Assembly: GCF_001983995.1 (NCBI RefSeq)
Contig: NZ_CP019450.1
Coordinates: 2,108,001 to 2,172,000, forward strand
DNA: 64,000 bases
Direction of reading: 5' to 3'
From: Halioglobus japonicus
Lineage (GTDB): Bacteria > Pseudomonadota > Gammaproteobacteria > Pseudomonadales > Halieaceae
In this document: piece after piece, positions 34,692 to 43,947 of the stretch
How positions within the stretch are numbered: position 1 is the stretch's first letter
Layout of the letters: the number at the start of each line of letters is the position of its first letter
Program-made: the position numbers and the translations under genes
The notes under the pieces: generated by a model
What the model was told of the DNA's origin: nothing
The model's database searches: none
What the model saw: the letters and a program-made list of their open reading frames with translations, nothing else

Positions 34692-35782
34692 TAGCCTTCC
34701 TTGCTGTACTCCAGAGGAATTCTGATGGTAATAGTGAGCCCGTGCGGATCGGTGGTGCTGAGCCGGAATGACTGCCGCTCGTTGTAAATTTCGTTGAGGC
34801 GCTCGCGGCAGTTGGACAGGCCTACGCCACCGCCATTGCTGGGGATCTCCCGGCTCAGGTCGATGCCGGGGCCGTCATCGGCAACCTGCAGGACCAGAGT
34901 ATCTGGTTCGATGCTTGCACTGACGCTGATGTAGCCGCCATTAATCGCATGGGCAATAGCGTATTTGATCGAGTTCTCAACCAGCGGCTGCAGTAACAGC
35001 GAAGGCATCAGGGCGCGGCTGGCTTCATCCTGAATGTCAAAGCGCAGTTCGAGGCGATCGTCGAAACGGACCTTTTCAATATCCAGGTAGAGCTGCAGCG
35101 CGGTGACTTCTTCCGCGACAGTGACCTTTTGCATGGGGTCGTTATCGAGGGTGTAGCGCAGGAATCGGCTCAGGCGGGTCACCATGATATTCGCCAACTC
35201 GTTGTTCTTGTCCAGCACCAGGGTGGAGATCGCGTTCAATGTGTTGAACAGGAAGTGGGGGTTGAGCTGATACTGCAGCATCTTCAACTGGGCCTCGTGG
35301 GCCATTGAAATAGCCTTTAGGCTGCGCTCGCGGTCTTCCTGCGCCTGCAGGTAGTTCTTAATGCCGAAGTACAGTGCGCTCCATACCAACATCACCCAGA
35401 ACGCGGAAATGGCGCCGTCGAAGTAGGACAGAAAGCTCATGGAGTCCCGCTCGGTGATTTTTCGCTGTGCCGGGAACATGTTGTAGAAGATCGTGCCGCG
35501 GCAGGCCATCCACACCAGGCCCGCGCCGTAGGAGCCGGCGGCAATCGCCACGATTCTGCGGGGCAGGTCCATCTCCCACATGTAGCGGTAAATGCCGCGC
35601 AGTATGAGGCTCAGGGCCATGCCAATCGTCGCGATTAGCGGCAGGTACCAGAGGTAGTTGTCAGGTGGGCTGCCCCACATGATAACGCCGAGATAGAACG
35701 ACATCGCCCAGCCGCTCCAGCCCACAAACTGCAGGGTCCAGAACAGCGAGCGCTTGTCTTTGAGAATTGCATTCATATTCAT
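34691..35782 (-). CDS. LytS/AlgZ-family sensor histidine kinase
   Basis: The 363-residue protein has four predicted transmembrane helices in the first 150 residues and a His_kinase domain with the signature LNPHFLFNTLNAISTLV, where the histidine lies. The ATP-binding domain shows LVENSIKYAIAHAI and DDGPGIDLSREI. It is the cognate sensor of the LytTR regulator that overlaps its stop. No periplasmic sensing domain is visible, so the signal is probably sensed in the membrane. Confidence 0.92.
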   Translation of the reverse strand: MNMNAILKDKRSLFWTLQFVGWSGWAMSFYLGVIMWGSPPDNYLWYLPLIATIGMALSLILRGIYRYMWEMDLPRRIVAIAAGSYGAGLVWMACRGTIFYNMFPAQRKITERDSMSFLSYFDGAISAFWVMLVWSALYFGIKNYLQAQEDRERSLKAISMAHEAQLKMLQYQLNPHFLFNTLNAISTLVLDKNNELANIMVTRLSRFLRYTLDNDPMQKVTVAEEVTALQLYLDIEKVRFDDRLELRFDIQDEASRALMPSLLLQPLVENSIKYAIAHAINGGYISVSASIEPDTLVLQVADDGPGIDLSREIPSNGGGVGLSNCRERLNEIYNERQSFRLSTTDPHGLTITIRIPLEYSKEG

Positions 35783-35858
35783 AGGGTGATTATACGGGCA
35801 ATGTGCGTCTCAACGCTGCAATTCATCTCAGGTGACCTGCAGTTCACCGCAACAGGGG

Positions 35859-37666
35859 CTATTGAGCGGTGCTGGCATCCTGCCGGCTCCGCTGCACCCG
35901 CCATAGTCGGGCATAGCGGCCATCCAGGGCCAGCAGGGCTTCGTGGGTGCCGCTTTCGGTAATCTTGCCGTGGTGCAGCACGATAATTCGGTCGGCGTCC
36001 ACGATGGTCGACAGACGGTGGGCGATTACCAGACTGGTGTGGCCTTTGGAAATTTGCGCCAGCGCTTCCAGAATGGCCTGCTCGGAGCGCGAATCCAGGG
36101 AGGAGGTGGCCTCGTCAAAGACCAGCACAGGCGGCCGTTTGAGAATGGTCCTGGCAATGGATACCCGCTGTTTTTCGCCCCGGAGAGTTTCAGTCCACGC
36201 TCTCCGACAAGCGTATCTCCGCCTTCAGGTAGCTGCCCGATAAACGTTTCGAGGTGAGCGAGACGAATAGCCTCATCGATGTCGGCCTCGCTGGCATCGG
36301 GGTTTCCGTAGCGAATATTCTCGCGGATAGTGTCGTTAAACAGCACCGTATCCTGAGGCACAATGCCAATCTCCCGGCGCAGGCTGGCCTGGGTGACGTC
36401 GCTGATATCCTGGCCGTCGATGGAAATGGTGCCGCTGTCAGGGTCGTAGAATCGGAACAACAATTTGACGAGGGTGGATTTGCCCGAGCCGCTGGCACCG
36501 ACCACGGCGACTTTTTCGCCGGGGAGAATATCGAAGCTCACGTTCTTGAGTATTTGTCGCTCTTCATCGTAACTGAACGCAACCTGGTCGAAGTGAATCA
36601 GGCCGCGCTGGAAATCCAATGCCTTTGCGCCGGGGCGATCGGTGATTCCGGGCTGGATGGCCAAAAGCTCAAACATCTTTTCGATGTTGGCCATTGAGCC
36701 CTTGATCTCGCGGAAGACGAAGCCAAGAAAGCCCAGTGGCATGAACAATTGAATCATGAACTGGTTAATGAGAATGAAGTCGCCCAGGGTGAGAATGCCA
36801 TCGCTGACCTGCCAGGCGGCCAGGCCGATCATGGCAGTCTGGGCGACAGCAATAATAAATGCCTGACCACCGTTGAGGCCAAATAGCGACAGTCGGTTGC
36901 GCCGCCGGGCCTGCTCCCAGGCGGCCAGTTCCTTGTCGTAGCGATTGGCTTCAAAGTCTTCGTTGGTAAAGTATTTGACCGTCTCAAAGTTGAGCAGGCT
37001 GTCCACAGATCGGGTATTGCTGGCGGAGTCGGCGGCGTTCATTTCGCGCACAAACTGGGTTCGCCAGTCTGTTGCCCGTACGGTAAACAGGCCATAGCTT
37101 ATGACCGCGGCCAGGGTAATTACGGCGAATCCCGCGCCGTAGTTAAACAGCAGAATACCGACCACCATGGCGATCTCGAACAGGGTAGGTGCGATGTTGA
37201 ACACGAAAAAGCGCATCAGGAAACTAATCCCGGTGGTGCCACGTTCTATGTCCCTGGCCAGGCCGCCCGTGCGCCTTTCGGTGTGATACTTGAGATCCAG
37301 TGAGTGGACGTGGCGAAACACCTGCAGGCCGATTTTGCGCATGGCGTTCTCAGTGACGCGGCCAAAAATTGTGTCTCTCAATTCACCGAAGAACACGTTG
37401 GCGAACCGGGCACCACCGTAGGCGAGCACCAGTCCGAACAATAGTGACAGGGTCAGCTCCGGGCCGCCTTGCTCGAGGGCGTCTACCAGGTGTTTGAGCA
37501 GAAACGGAATGTAAAGAATGGCGCCTTTTGCGGCGACCAGACAGGCCAACGCCAGCCCGACCCGATACTTGGATTCGAGCAGGTAAGGTATGAGGTGTTT
37601 GATGATACGCCAGTTAATCGCCGTATCCGGAGGTACTACAGTATTGTGTCCACGCATGGCGCGCAT
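35859..37666 (-). CDS. Atm1/HMT1-like ABC exporter, apparent frameshift
   Basis: The protein joins a transmembrane domain of six helices to one nucleotide-binding domain. Walker A is [13 protein letters not shown], and the frame breaks in the signature motif: KLSG is followed by [12 protein letters not shown], then [10 protein letters not shown] (Walker B) and IAHRLSTI in another frame. One extra C in the run at 36178-36181 (plus strand) gives 602 residues, the normal half-transporter length. The [12 protein letters not shown] start and [20 protein letters not shown] segment fit the Atm1 family, which exports glutathione-based sulfur or metal conjugates. Confidence 0.85.
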
Positions 37667-37742
37667 TTTACGGGTTTCTGTGCCGCTGGGCCATGGACGG
37701 AAAATGGGCACCCAAGCTGGCTTGTAGGGCGGATTATTCAGG

Positions 37743-37748
37743 TATAAT
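37743..37748 (+). promoter_or_regulatory. -10 box of a lipA promoter
   Basis: A perfect TATAAT lies 33 bp before the lipA ATG. The -35 region is weak (TTGTAG at 37722-37727, 15-bp spacer), so only the -10 box is given with confidence. Confidence 0.45.
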
Positions 37749-37780
37749 CAGGGGGCATTCCCCAGCCCAAAGTGGTCCCG

Positions 37781-38770
37781 ATGTCAGAGAAAGAAAACCT
37801 TATTCCCGTCACTCAGGTCAGTAGCGGCGAGAAGTTCGTGAATGCCCGTGGCGTTCGCGCTATTAAGGATGGTGTTAAAGCCAGCGCGGCCCCTGCCGAG
37901 CGGCTGGCGAAACCTGACTGGCTGAGAATCAAGGTCAAGGGCGGGCAGACTTACGATCGGGTCACTTCGATTGTTCACGAACACAAGCTGGCGACGGTGT
38001 GTGAAGAAGCAAAGTGCCCCAACATGAGCGAGTGCTGGAGTTCGGGTACCGCCACCATCATGTTAATGGGTGATGTGTGTACCCGAGCCTGCCAGTTCTG
38101 CTCGGTGAATACGGGTAACCCGCGAGGCTGGCTCGACCCTGAAGAGCCGGCCAATACGGCAAATTCTGTTTCCCTGATGGGCCTTAAGTATGTGGTGCTC
38201 ACCTCGGTCAACCGCGATGACCTGGACGACGGCGGGGCAGGGCACTACGCCGCCTGTGTTCGCGAGGTGAAGTCCCGTAATCCCGATACGGCCGTGGAAG
38301 CGTTGACGCCGGATTTCCTCGGCGTGCTGGCGGATGTGGAGACCGTGGTGGATTCCGGCATTGAGGTGTTTGCCCAGAACGTTGAGACCGTCAAGCGCCT
38401 CACACATCCGGTGCGCGATCCTCGCGCGACCTACGAACAGACGCTGGAAGTTCTTGCCCACGCCAAGGCTTATCGGCCTGATGTGCTGACCAAGACCAGC
38501 CTGATGCTGGGCCTGGGCGAAACAGAGGAAGAAATCCTGGCCTGTATGGATGATTTACGTGAGGCCAATGTCGATATTCTCACCTTCGGCCAGTATCTGC
38601 AGCCGACGCCAAATCACTATCCCATTGATCGCTACGTGTCTCCCGAGGAGTTTGAGACCTATCGCCAGTGGGGGCTTGAGAAGGGGTTCCTGGAGGTGGT
38701 GTCCGGAGTCTTTGTGCGCTCCAGTTACCGTGCTGAGCAGGTGTTGGCAAAGAATAACGTGGGTTTATGA
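37781..38770 (+). CDS. lipA: Lipoyl synthase
   Basis: The 329-residue radical SAM enzyme has both iron-sulfur clusters: [12 protein letters not shown] for the auxiliary cluster and CTRACQFC for the SAM cluster. EALTPDFLG and the final SSYRAEQ complete the signature; the RSSY serine ligates the auxiliary cluster. It inserts two sulfurs into the octanoyl group on lipoyl domains. The ATG at 37781 is preferred over a GTG three codons upstream. No lipB is adjacent. Confidence 0.96.
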   Translation: MSEKENLIPVTQVSSGEKFVNARGVRAIKDGVKASAAPAERLAKPDWLRIKVKGGQTYDRVTSIVHEHKLATVCEEAKCPNMSECWSSGTATIMLMGDVCTRACQFCSVNTGNPRGWLDPEEPANTANSVSLMGLKYVVLTSVNRDDLDDGGAGHYAACVREVKSRNPDTAVEALTPDFLGVLADVETVVDSGIEVFAQNVETVKRLTHPVRDPRATYEQTLEVLAHAKAYRPDVLTKTSLMLGLGETEEEILACMDDLREANVDILTFGQYLQPTPNHYPIDRYVSPEEFETYRQWGLEKGFLEVVSGVFVRSSYRAEQVLAKNNVGL

Positions 38771-38794
38771 GGTAGCCCTGCAAGAGGGCTACCT
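38770..38794. terminator. Hairpin between lipA and a convergent gene
   Basis: AGGTAGCCCT and AGGGCTACCT form a perfect 10-bp stem with a GCAAG loop directly at the lipA stop. There is no T tract, so it may be a 3' stabilising structure and not a strict intrinsic terminator. Confidence 0.45.
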
Positions 38795-38811
38795 GAATGA
38801 CATTGGCAGGA

Positions 38812-39498
38812 TCAGTCGGCCTGCCCGGTGATCTTGCCCAGTGAGGTGTTGATCTGCATGGCCCAGCTGGTGAAGACACGTTGTACGTCTGCGCGATTGC
38901 TGACGCTGTTGTTCAGTCCCCAGTGGTCATTGCTGGTGCGTGAGTCCTTGACCAGCGCCAGTACTTCCCCGGTCTCTGAGTCGCCAAACGCAACCGCCAC
39001 GGCAATAGCGCCCGCACCCTCGGTGATGACATAGGAACGACCCACCGGACGTGAACGATTGTCGTCTTTGGCGGCAGAAGGAGCCAGACCGGTGATCATG
39101 GCCGCAATCTCCAGCACATCATCATCGGCGGTGTCGACGATCTCGAAGTCGCCTTTGTCACCCAACTGTTTGACCATGGCGTCATGGTAAATCTGCTGCA
39201 GGGTCTGCTTGTCGCTGTCAGTCAGCTCCCAGTCGCGACGCGTATTGACGCTGGTCGACCGATCAGGTTGCACGATTTCTACGTTATCCACGCCCAGCGG
39301 CCGCAGCATGACTTTGCGGTACTTGGAAAAGTCGGCGTTCGGATCGATATAGGCCATGTCAGCCCGGGTATTGTCGACCCGGTGAAGGTTCTCGCCAATG
39401 ACCTCGGCGTCATCGCCAGTCTGGACAGTGGGAGGAGCACTGGAGCAGGCGCTGATCAGTGCGACAGCCGCTACCGGCAATAGAAGTTTGTGTAACAT
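38812..39498 (-). CDS. DUF3313-family lipoprotein
   Basis: The 228-residue protein has a lipobox ALISAC-SS. The body matches DUF3313: a YIDPNADFSKYRKVMLRPLGV segment, a helical middle and a beta-rich C-terminal half (AVAVAFGDSETGEVLALVKD). This family is common in gammaproteobacteria and is anchored to the envelope; no function is known. Confidence 0.82.
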   Translation of the reverse strand: MLHKLLLPVAAVALISACSSAPPTVQTGDDAEVIGENLHRVDNTRADMAYIDPNADFSKYRKVMLRPLGVDNVEIVQPDRSTSVNTRRDWELTDSDKQTLQQIYHDAMVKQLGDKGDFEIVDTADDDVLEIAAMITGLAPSAAKDDNRSRPVGRSYVITEGAGAIAVAVAFGDSETGEVLALVKDSRTSNDHWGLNNSVSNRADVQRVFTSWAMQINTSLGKITGQAD

Positions 39499-39558
39499 GG
39501 GTGCTCCTTAACGGGTTTTGCTTTTCTCAGGTACCTTAATCACTAGACAATACTACAG

Positions 39559-40494
39559 ATGGAAACGACATCACCACTACCTTTTTCTTCTCTCTCTGAA
39601 GCCCCTGTACTGGGGCAGACGCTTGGTAATATCGATGTGCTGCGCCTGGATCAGGTGGGGGCCAGGGCACCGGGGAACAAGCTATTCAAACTGCGTCTGA
39701 ATCTGCAGCGTTTGCGCGAGCAGGGACAAACCCGGGTGCTCAGCTTTGGTGGTGGCTGGTCAAATCATCTGCATGCACTGGCCGCGGTAGGGGCGGAGCA
39801 GGGCTTGGAAACGATTGGCATTGTCCGCGGTGGCGAGACGGAAACAGCGATGCTCAGGGATGCTCGGGCGTGGGGCATGCAACTGGTCGCAGTAGATCGC
39901 ACGGAGTATCGCCGCCGCAATGAACCGGAATACCAGCAGGTACTGCGTCGCCGCTTCGGCTCTTGTGTGGTATTGCCGGAGGGCGGGGCGAATGCCGAAG
40001 CGGTACTGGGTTGTCGAGCCATCGCCGATGCGATCAATCAGCGCCCCGAGTCTATAGATCGGGTATTTGTCCCTGTGGGTAGTGGCGCAACGCTTGCTGG
40101 ATTAGCGGCAGCGCTGGCGCCGGATATCCAGCTGCACGGTATATCTGCCCTTCGCGGGGCACAGGATCTGGAGGCGCGTGTGCAGATGTTGCTAACTGAA
40201 GTGGGCCAGGTCGCCAACGTGCCCTGGCGCATACATCACGAATTCCATTGTGGCGGTTTCGCTCGGGTCAATGGTGCGCTGCGGGAATTCATGCTCGACT
40301 TTGAAGCCGTTCACGCCATCCCCCTTGAGCCGGTTTACACTGCCAAAATGTTCTATGCGGTTGCGCAATTGCTGCGGGATGAGGGGGTGTCACCCCATGA
40401 GCGGCTTGTATTGGTCCATACCGGAGGTCTGCAGGGGCGCCGTGGCTATGCCTGGCTCAATCAGGCGGGCGACGGCCAGGTCTCAGGTACCTGA
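39559..40494 (+). CDS. ACC deaminase/D-cysteine desulfhydrase-family PLP enzyme
   Basis: The 311-residue protein has the fold-type II PLP pattern: GNKLFKLRLNL with the Schiff-base lysine near residue 42, LSFGGGWSNHLHALAAVGA and a C-terminal VPVGSGATLAGLAAAL. This fits the ACC deaminase / D-cysteine desulfhydrase group, which degrades D-cysteine or related amino acids to pyruvate or 2-oxobutyrate plus ammonia. The exact substrate cannot be decided from these residues. Its last 34 bp overlap the convergent DUF1853 gene. Confidence 0.88.
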   Translation: METTSPLPFSSLSEAPVLGQTLGNIDVLRLDQVGARAPGNKLFKLRLNLQRLREQGQTRVLSFGGGWSNHLHALAAVGAEQGLETIGIVRGGETETAMLRDARAWGMQLVAVDRTEYRRRNEPEYQQVLRRRFGSCVVLPEGGANAEAVLGCRAIADAINQRPESIDRVFVPVGSGATLAGLAAALAPDIQLHGISALRGAQDLEARVQMLLTEVGQVANVPWRIHHEFHCGGFARVNGALREFMLDFEAVHAIPLEPVYTAKMFYAVAQLLRDEGVSPHERLVLVHTGGLQGRRGYAWLNQAGDGQVSGT

Positions 40495-41354
40495 AAGTAG
40501 CGGCGCAGTTCCGCGCCGCAGGTATCCAGCTCTGCCACCAGTTGCGGTCGATGGGCATGGGGTTCGCCACGGTTGTCGCGAGTGGGGCGCTCGAGCACGG
40601 GGGCTAGCCAGAACTCTCTTTCAAGCAGTGTTGCACCCTCAGGAGGCATGTCGGGGCTGGCGCAATGCTGATAGGTATCGAGCGACGCTGTGACTGGCCA
40701 GCCAGGGGGAGGCTCGCCAGGCTGATCGCAGGGAGCAAATAGTCGCCCTTTCATTTCCATTTCCCGATCGAGTGCTGTGACACCCAGAGCGGTTAGCATA
40801 GCTGCGGCCTCCTCGCGGTCGGACAGCGCCAGTTGATGGTCACGCATACGCTTTACTTTGAGATCGAGCCGGTCACGGGTGTTGGGCCCTAACCAATGCT
40901 TCCAGGCGCTGCCAGTGACGTTTGGCCCGCGCAGGTAGAATTTGACCGCCAGTTCCAGATGAATATGGCGGCGACGTTGGCGGCAAAAATAGATCACATC
41001 AAATTCGCCGAGGGTGCGGCCTTCGTGGCGCACCGCCAGATTGGTGGCCAGCAGATCAACCTGGGGATCCTGTTCAAGAAAAAAATGCCAGAGTTTCTCA
41101 AAGTACAGGCCGAGGCGGCCGCCACGGGTGGTTTCGATATAGGCTTCAAGTGGTGCCGGTTGCTGATCCAATCCATCCAGCCAGGCGCGACGCTCGCGGC
41201 TGAGCCGCAGTTGGCAATTGGTGGTTGTGGCCGGCAGCATCTGCGCAGGCAACGTGGCGCAGTCGATCATGGGTGTGGAGAAACAGGACCAGGCCAGATC
41301 GCGCACGGCGCGATTACGCCAGGGTAGCGCCAGCTTGTGAGAGGGGGCAGTCAT
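40461..41354 (-). CDS. DUF1853-family protein
   Basis: The 297-residue protein starts at the ATG at 41354; a start at 41396 would overlap the nadK start. Conserved features include WRNRAVRDLAWSCFSTPMI near the N-terminus, an LYFEKLWHFFL segment and the acidic/aromatic IHLELAVKFYL followed by GPNTRDRLDLKVKRM. The ExK-type core is of the PD-(D/E)XK-like nuclease kind in some descriptions of this family. Function is unknown. It is divergent from nadK and ends inside the convergent PLP-enzyme gene. Confidence 0.78.
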   Translation of the reverse strand: MTAPSHKLALPWRNRAVRDLAWSCFSTPMIDCATLPAQMLPATTTNCQLRLSRERRAWLDGLDQQPAPLEAYIETTRGGRLGLYFEKLWHFFLEQDPQVDLLATNLAVRHEGRTLGEFDVIYFCRQRRRHIHLELAVKFYLRGPNVTGSAWKHWLGPNTRDRLDLKVKRMRDHQLALSDREEAAAMLTALGVTALDREMEMKGRLFAPCDQPGEPPPGWPVTASLDTYQHCASPDMPPEGATLLEREFWLAPVLERPTRDNRGEPHAHRPQLVAELDTCGAELRRYFQVPETWPSPA

Positions 41355-41359
41355 GTGGC

Positions 41360-41365
41360 TATAAT
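41360..41365 (+). promoter_or_regulatory. -10 box of the nadK promoter
   Basis: TATAAT lies 30 bp upstream of the nadK ATG. A TTGTGA at 41335-41340 could be the -35 box but with a 19-bp spacer. Confidence 0.4.
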
Positions 41366-41395
41366 AACAGCCCTCATAACAATGGACCTTAGGCA

Positions 41396-42271
41396 ATGTT
41401 TGACAAGGTTGGGCTGGTAGGCCGCAGCCAGCAGGATGGGCTGGGCCCGGTTCTGCAGGAATTGTTGGAACTGTTAGGCGTACGTGGCCATCAGGTCATG
41501 CTGCAGGACCGCCTGGAAGAACTGGTGCCGGGCCACGGCGTCAGTGTGGGTACGCCCGATGAGATCGGCGAGTGGGCTGATCTGGTTATTGTCTCGGGTG
41601 GCGATGGCAGTCTGCTGGGCGCAGCTCGCACCCTCGCTAAATATGGCACAGCCGTGCTCGGTGTGAACCGGGGGCGGTTGGGATTCCTTACCGATATCAC
41701 GCCGGATTTGATTGCCGACCAGATTCCCCATGTGCTCGACGGTAAGTTCGATGAGGAGCACCGATTCCTGCTCGACGCTCATGTCGTGCGTGACGGTGAG
41801 GTTGTCGCCAAAGCAGATGCCCTCAATGACGTGGTCGTCAACTCGGGTGCGTCGGCACAGATGATCGAGATCGAACTGAGTATCGACGACACCTTTGTCT
41901 ATCGCCAGCGCGCCGATGGCCTGATCGTGTCTACCCCGACCGGTTCAACGGCTTACTCACTGTCTGGCGGTGGCCCGATCATGCATCCCTCGCTCGACGC
42001 GATCGTGCTGGTACCTATGTTCCCTCACGCCCTGAGCAGCCGGCCTATTGTCGTCGATGGCTCCAGCGAAATACGGGTTGATATTCTGGCCCGTAATCGT
42101 ATTCATCCGCCGGTAACCTGTGACGGTCAGGAGAACATGACGGCGCGGCCCGGTGATTCGGTGCTGATTCGCAAGAAACCCCATGCGCTGCGTCTGCTGC
42201 ATCCAGTTGGGCACAGTTTTTATGCCAGTTGCCGCGACAAGCTGCGCTGGAGTAACGCACTGGTCGATTAG
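41396..42271 (+). CDS. nadK: NAD kinase
   Basis: The 291-residue protein has the NAD kinase signatures: SGGDGSLLGAAR with the GGDG catalytic motif near residue 67, LGVNRGRLGFLTDI, and STPTGSTAYSLSGGGPI near residue 180. It phosphorylates NAD to NADP with ATP in the cytoplasm. The stop overlaps the rhomboid GTG start by one base, so the two are translationally coupled. Length is typical for the bacterial enzyme. Confidence 0.96.
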   Translation: MFDKVGLVGRSQQDGLGPVLQELLELLGVRGHQVMLQDRLEELVPGHGVSVGTPDEIGEWADLVIVSGGDGSLLGAARTLAKYGTAVLGVNRGRLGFLTDITPDLIADQIPHVLDGKFDEEHRFLLDAHVVRDGEVVAKADALNDVVVNSGASAQMIEIELSIDDTFVYRQRADGLIVSTPTGSTAYSLSGGGPIMHPSLDAIVLVPMFPHALSSRPIVVDGSSEIRVDILARNRIHPPVTCDGQENMTARPGDSVLIRKKPHALRLLHPVGHSFYASCRDKLRWSNALVD

Positions 42272-43116
42272 TGTCTGCCCCTATTGTCGTGCTCGACGTA
42301 CCGGTCGAGGAAAACCTGCTGCCGCTTACTGCGTTACTGCGCACTCGTGGCCTGCCACATCGAATATTCGAGGAAGAGGGCCGGCAGGTGCTGGTCGTTT
42401 ATGCCGAGGAACATGTGGCACCGGTGCGCGAGCTGTATCGGGCCTGGCGGGCGGACGAGGTCACTATCAGTGTCGCCAGCGGGGGCAGGGCCAATGCCAC
42501 AACGCCGTCGCTGAATTGGCGGCAGTGGCCGGTCACCGCCGCTTTCTGTGTGGTGGCGATCGGTATGTTCCTGGTCATCGAAGTATTCGGGCAGCAACAG
42601 CTTATCCCCTGGCTCACTTTTCAGCCGGTAGATATCGTCGGTAGGCAGCTGGTGTTTTATGAGATGGGGCAGCAGTACTGGCGCCTGGTCAGCCCGATAT
42701 TTCTGCACTTTGGCTGGTTACATATCATCTTCAACTGTCTCTGGCTGTGGGAGTTCGGTCGGCGCACTGAGGGCGTGTTGGGCGAGCTCAACCAGTTCGG
42801 GCTGATAGTTGTTATTGCCGTGGTGTCCAACGGTGTCCAGTTTGCCAGTGGGGGACCGTCGATATTCGGTGGGTTGTCCGGCGTTGTCTACGGCTTGCTG
42901 GGATTTGCCTGGGTGGCACCACTGCTGCAGCCAGCTTGGGCCATTCAGCCACCGCCGGCCCTTATGGTGTTTATGGTCGGCTGGCTGGTGGCCGGTTATC
43001 TGGGGGTGTTGGAAGGCCTGGGCATGGGTGCGATTGCCAACGCGGCACACCTGGGCGGCCTGTTGGCGGGCGCGGCGCTCGGCGGCCTGTTTGGTGCCAT
43101 GTCACGCCGTACCTGA
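42271..43116 (+). CDS. glpG: GlpG-type rhomboid intramembrane protease
   Basis: The 281-residue protein has a cytoplasmic N-terminal domain of about 90 residues like that of GlpG, then six transmembrane helices. The catalytic serine lies in GLSGVVYGLLGF near residue 204, the histidine in HLGGLLAGAALGG near residue 260, and the HIIFNCLWLWEFG helix holds the oxyanion asparagine. It cleaves transmembrane substrates in the inner membrane. The start is a GTG overlapping the nadK stop. Confidence 0.9.
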   Translation: MSAPIVVLDVPVEENLLPLTALLRTRGLPHRIFEEEGRQVLVVYAEEHVAPVRELYRAWRADEVTISVASGGRANATTPSLNWRQWPVTAAFCVVAIGMFLVIEVFGQQQLIPWLTFQPVDIVGRQLVFYEMGQQYWRLVSPIFLHFGWLHIIFNCLWLWEFGRRTEGVLGELNQFGLIVVIAVVSNGVQFASGGPSIFGGLSGVVYGLLGFAWVAPLLQPAWAIQPPPALMVFMVGWLVAGYLGVLEGLGMGAIANAAHLGGLLAGAALGGLFGAMSRRT

Positions 43117-43121
43117 GAGGC

Positions 43122-43149
43122 TTGCCGATAGCGGTGCGGTGACTATACT
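43122..43149 (+). promoter_or_regulatory. Candidate sigma-70 promoter for the zinc-ribbon gene
   Basis: TTGCCG (43122-43127) and TATACT (43144-43149) are 16 bp apart, four and five matches to consensus, and 31 bp upstream of the ATG at 43180. Confidence 0.45.
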
Positions 43150-43179
43150 GGATGCGGAATATTGATAAGAGGCAGCGCC

Positions 43180-43590
43180 ATGGAGTTCAATGAATCAGTT
43201 CATAGTCTGAAGTGCCCCAAGTGTGGACATGGCATGGAGGAAGTGACTCACGAAGGGATAACGATTGATCGCTGCACCAACTGCCGTGGACTGTGGTTCG
43301 ACGCCGATGAAGCCCAGCAACTTAGAAGCCTACCTGACAGCGCCATGGTCGACTCCGGCAGTGCCAAAGAGGGTTGGAAGTGGGATAGCCGGGTAGACAT
43401 TAATTGTCCCCGTTGCAACAAGCCCATGGAGCTGACCTCTGACGCCAAGCAGAAGCACATCTGGTATGAAGTGTGTCCCGAGCACGGGATATTCATGGAC
43501 GCGGGTGAGTTCTCTGACTTTAAGGACGAGAACCTGCTGGACTGGTTCCGGGGGGTCATCAAAGGGAGTAGGGAAACCGTTTGTCCCTGA
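43180..43590 (+). CDS. TFIIB-type zinc-ribbon protein
   Basis: The 136-residue protein has two CxxC-type ribbons. The first is CPKCGHGMEEV...CTNCRGLWFD near residues 12-40, the second CPRCNKPMEL...VCPEHGIFMDAGE. The GLWFD and HGIFMDAGE ends are typical of the zf-TFIIB family of small zinc proteins, of unknown role. The ATG at 43180 follows AAGAGGCAG. A strong terminator follows the gene. Confidence 0.85.
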   Translation: MEFNESVHSLKCPKCGHGMEEVTHEGITIDRCTNCRGLWFDADEAQQLRSLPDSAMVDSGSAKEGWKWDSRVDINCPRCNKPMELTSDAKQKHIWYEVCPEHGIFMDAGEFSDFKDENLLDWFRGVIKGSRETVCP

Positions 43591-43606
43591 TCTGATGGAA
43601 TATCGA

Positions 43607-43631
43607 CGCCCCGCCTCTGCGGGGCGTTTTT
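43607..43631 (+). terminator. Rho-independent terminator
   Basis: CGCCCCGC and GCGGGGCG form an 8-bp stem with a CTCT loop, followed by TTTTT, 16 bp after the zinc-ribbon stop. Confidence 0.92.
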
Positions 43632-43649
43632 CTATGGGCCCGCGGGGAG

Positions 43650-43655
43650 TATAAT
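43650..43655 (+). promoter_or_regulatory. -10 box upstream of the DUF1315 gene
   Basis: A perfect TATAAT lies 31 bp before the ATG and after the terminator; the -35 region overlaps the T tract and is weak. Confidence 0.4.
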
Positions 43656-43686
43656 CGCCTGCCTTTATTGTCCCTGCGGAAGCCCT

Positions 43687-43938
43687 ATGAACTACCAGCA
43701 ATTAATCGAAAACATGACCCCGGAGATTTATACGAGTCTCCGCAAGGCTGTGGAACTTGGCAAGTGGCCTGATGGTAAACCGGTAACCCCTGAACAGCGT
43801 GAACACGCCATGCAGGCGATTATCGCCTGGGGCGAACAGCATCTTCCCGCTGAGCAGCGTATTGGCTACATCGATAAGGGTCACAAGGAAGGCGACAACT
43901 GTGACGACCCCGTAGAAACACCCCTGAACTGGAAGTAG
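43687..43938 (+). CDS. DUF1315-family small protein (YeaC-like)
   Basis: The 83-residue protein matches the DUF1315/YeaC family from MTPEIYTSLRKAVELGKWPD through QREHAMQAIIAWGEQHLP to a tail rich in acidic residues. The family is conserved in gammaproteobacteria and of unknown function. The gene is 9 bp upstream of the DUF2797 gene and probably shares its transcript. Confidence 0.88.
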   Translation: MNYQQLIENMTPEIYTSLRKAVELGKWPDGKPVTPEQREHAMQAIIAWGEQHLPAEQRIGYIDKGHKEGDNCDDPVETPLNWK

Positions 43939-43947
43939 GAGAAAACG

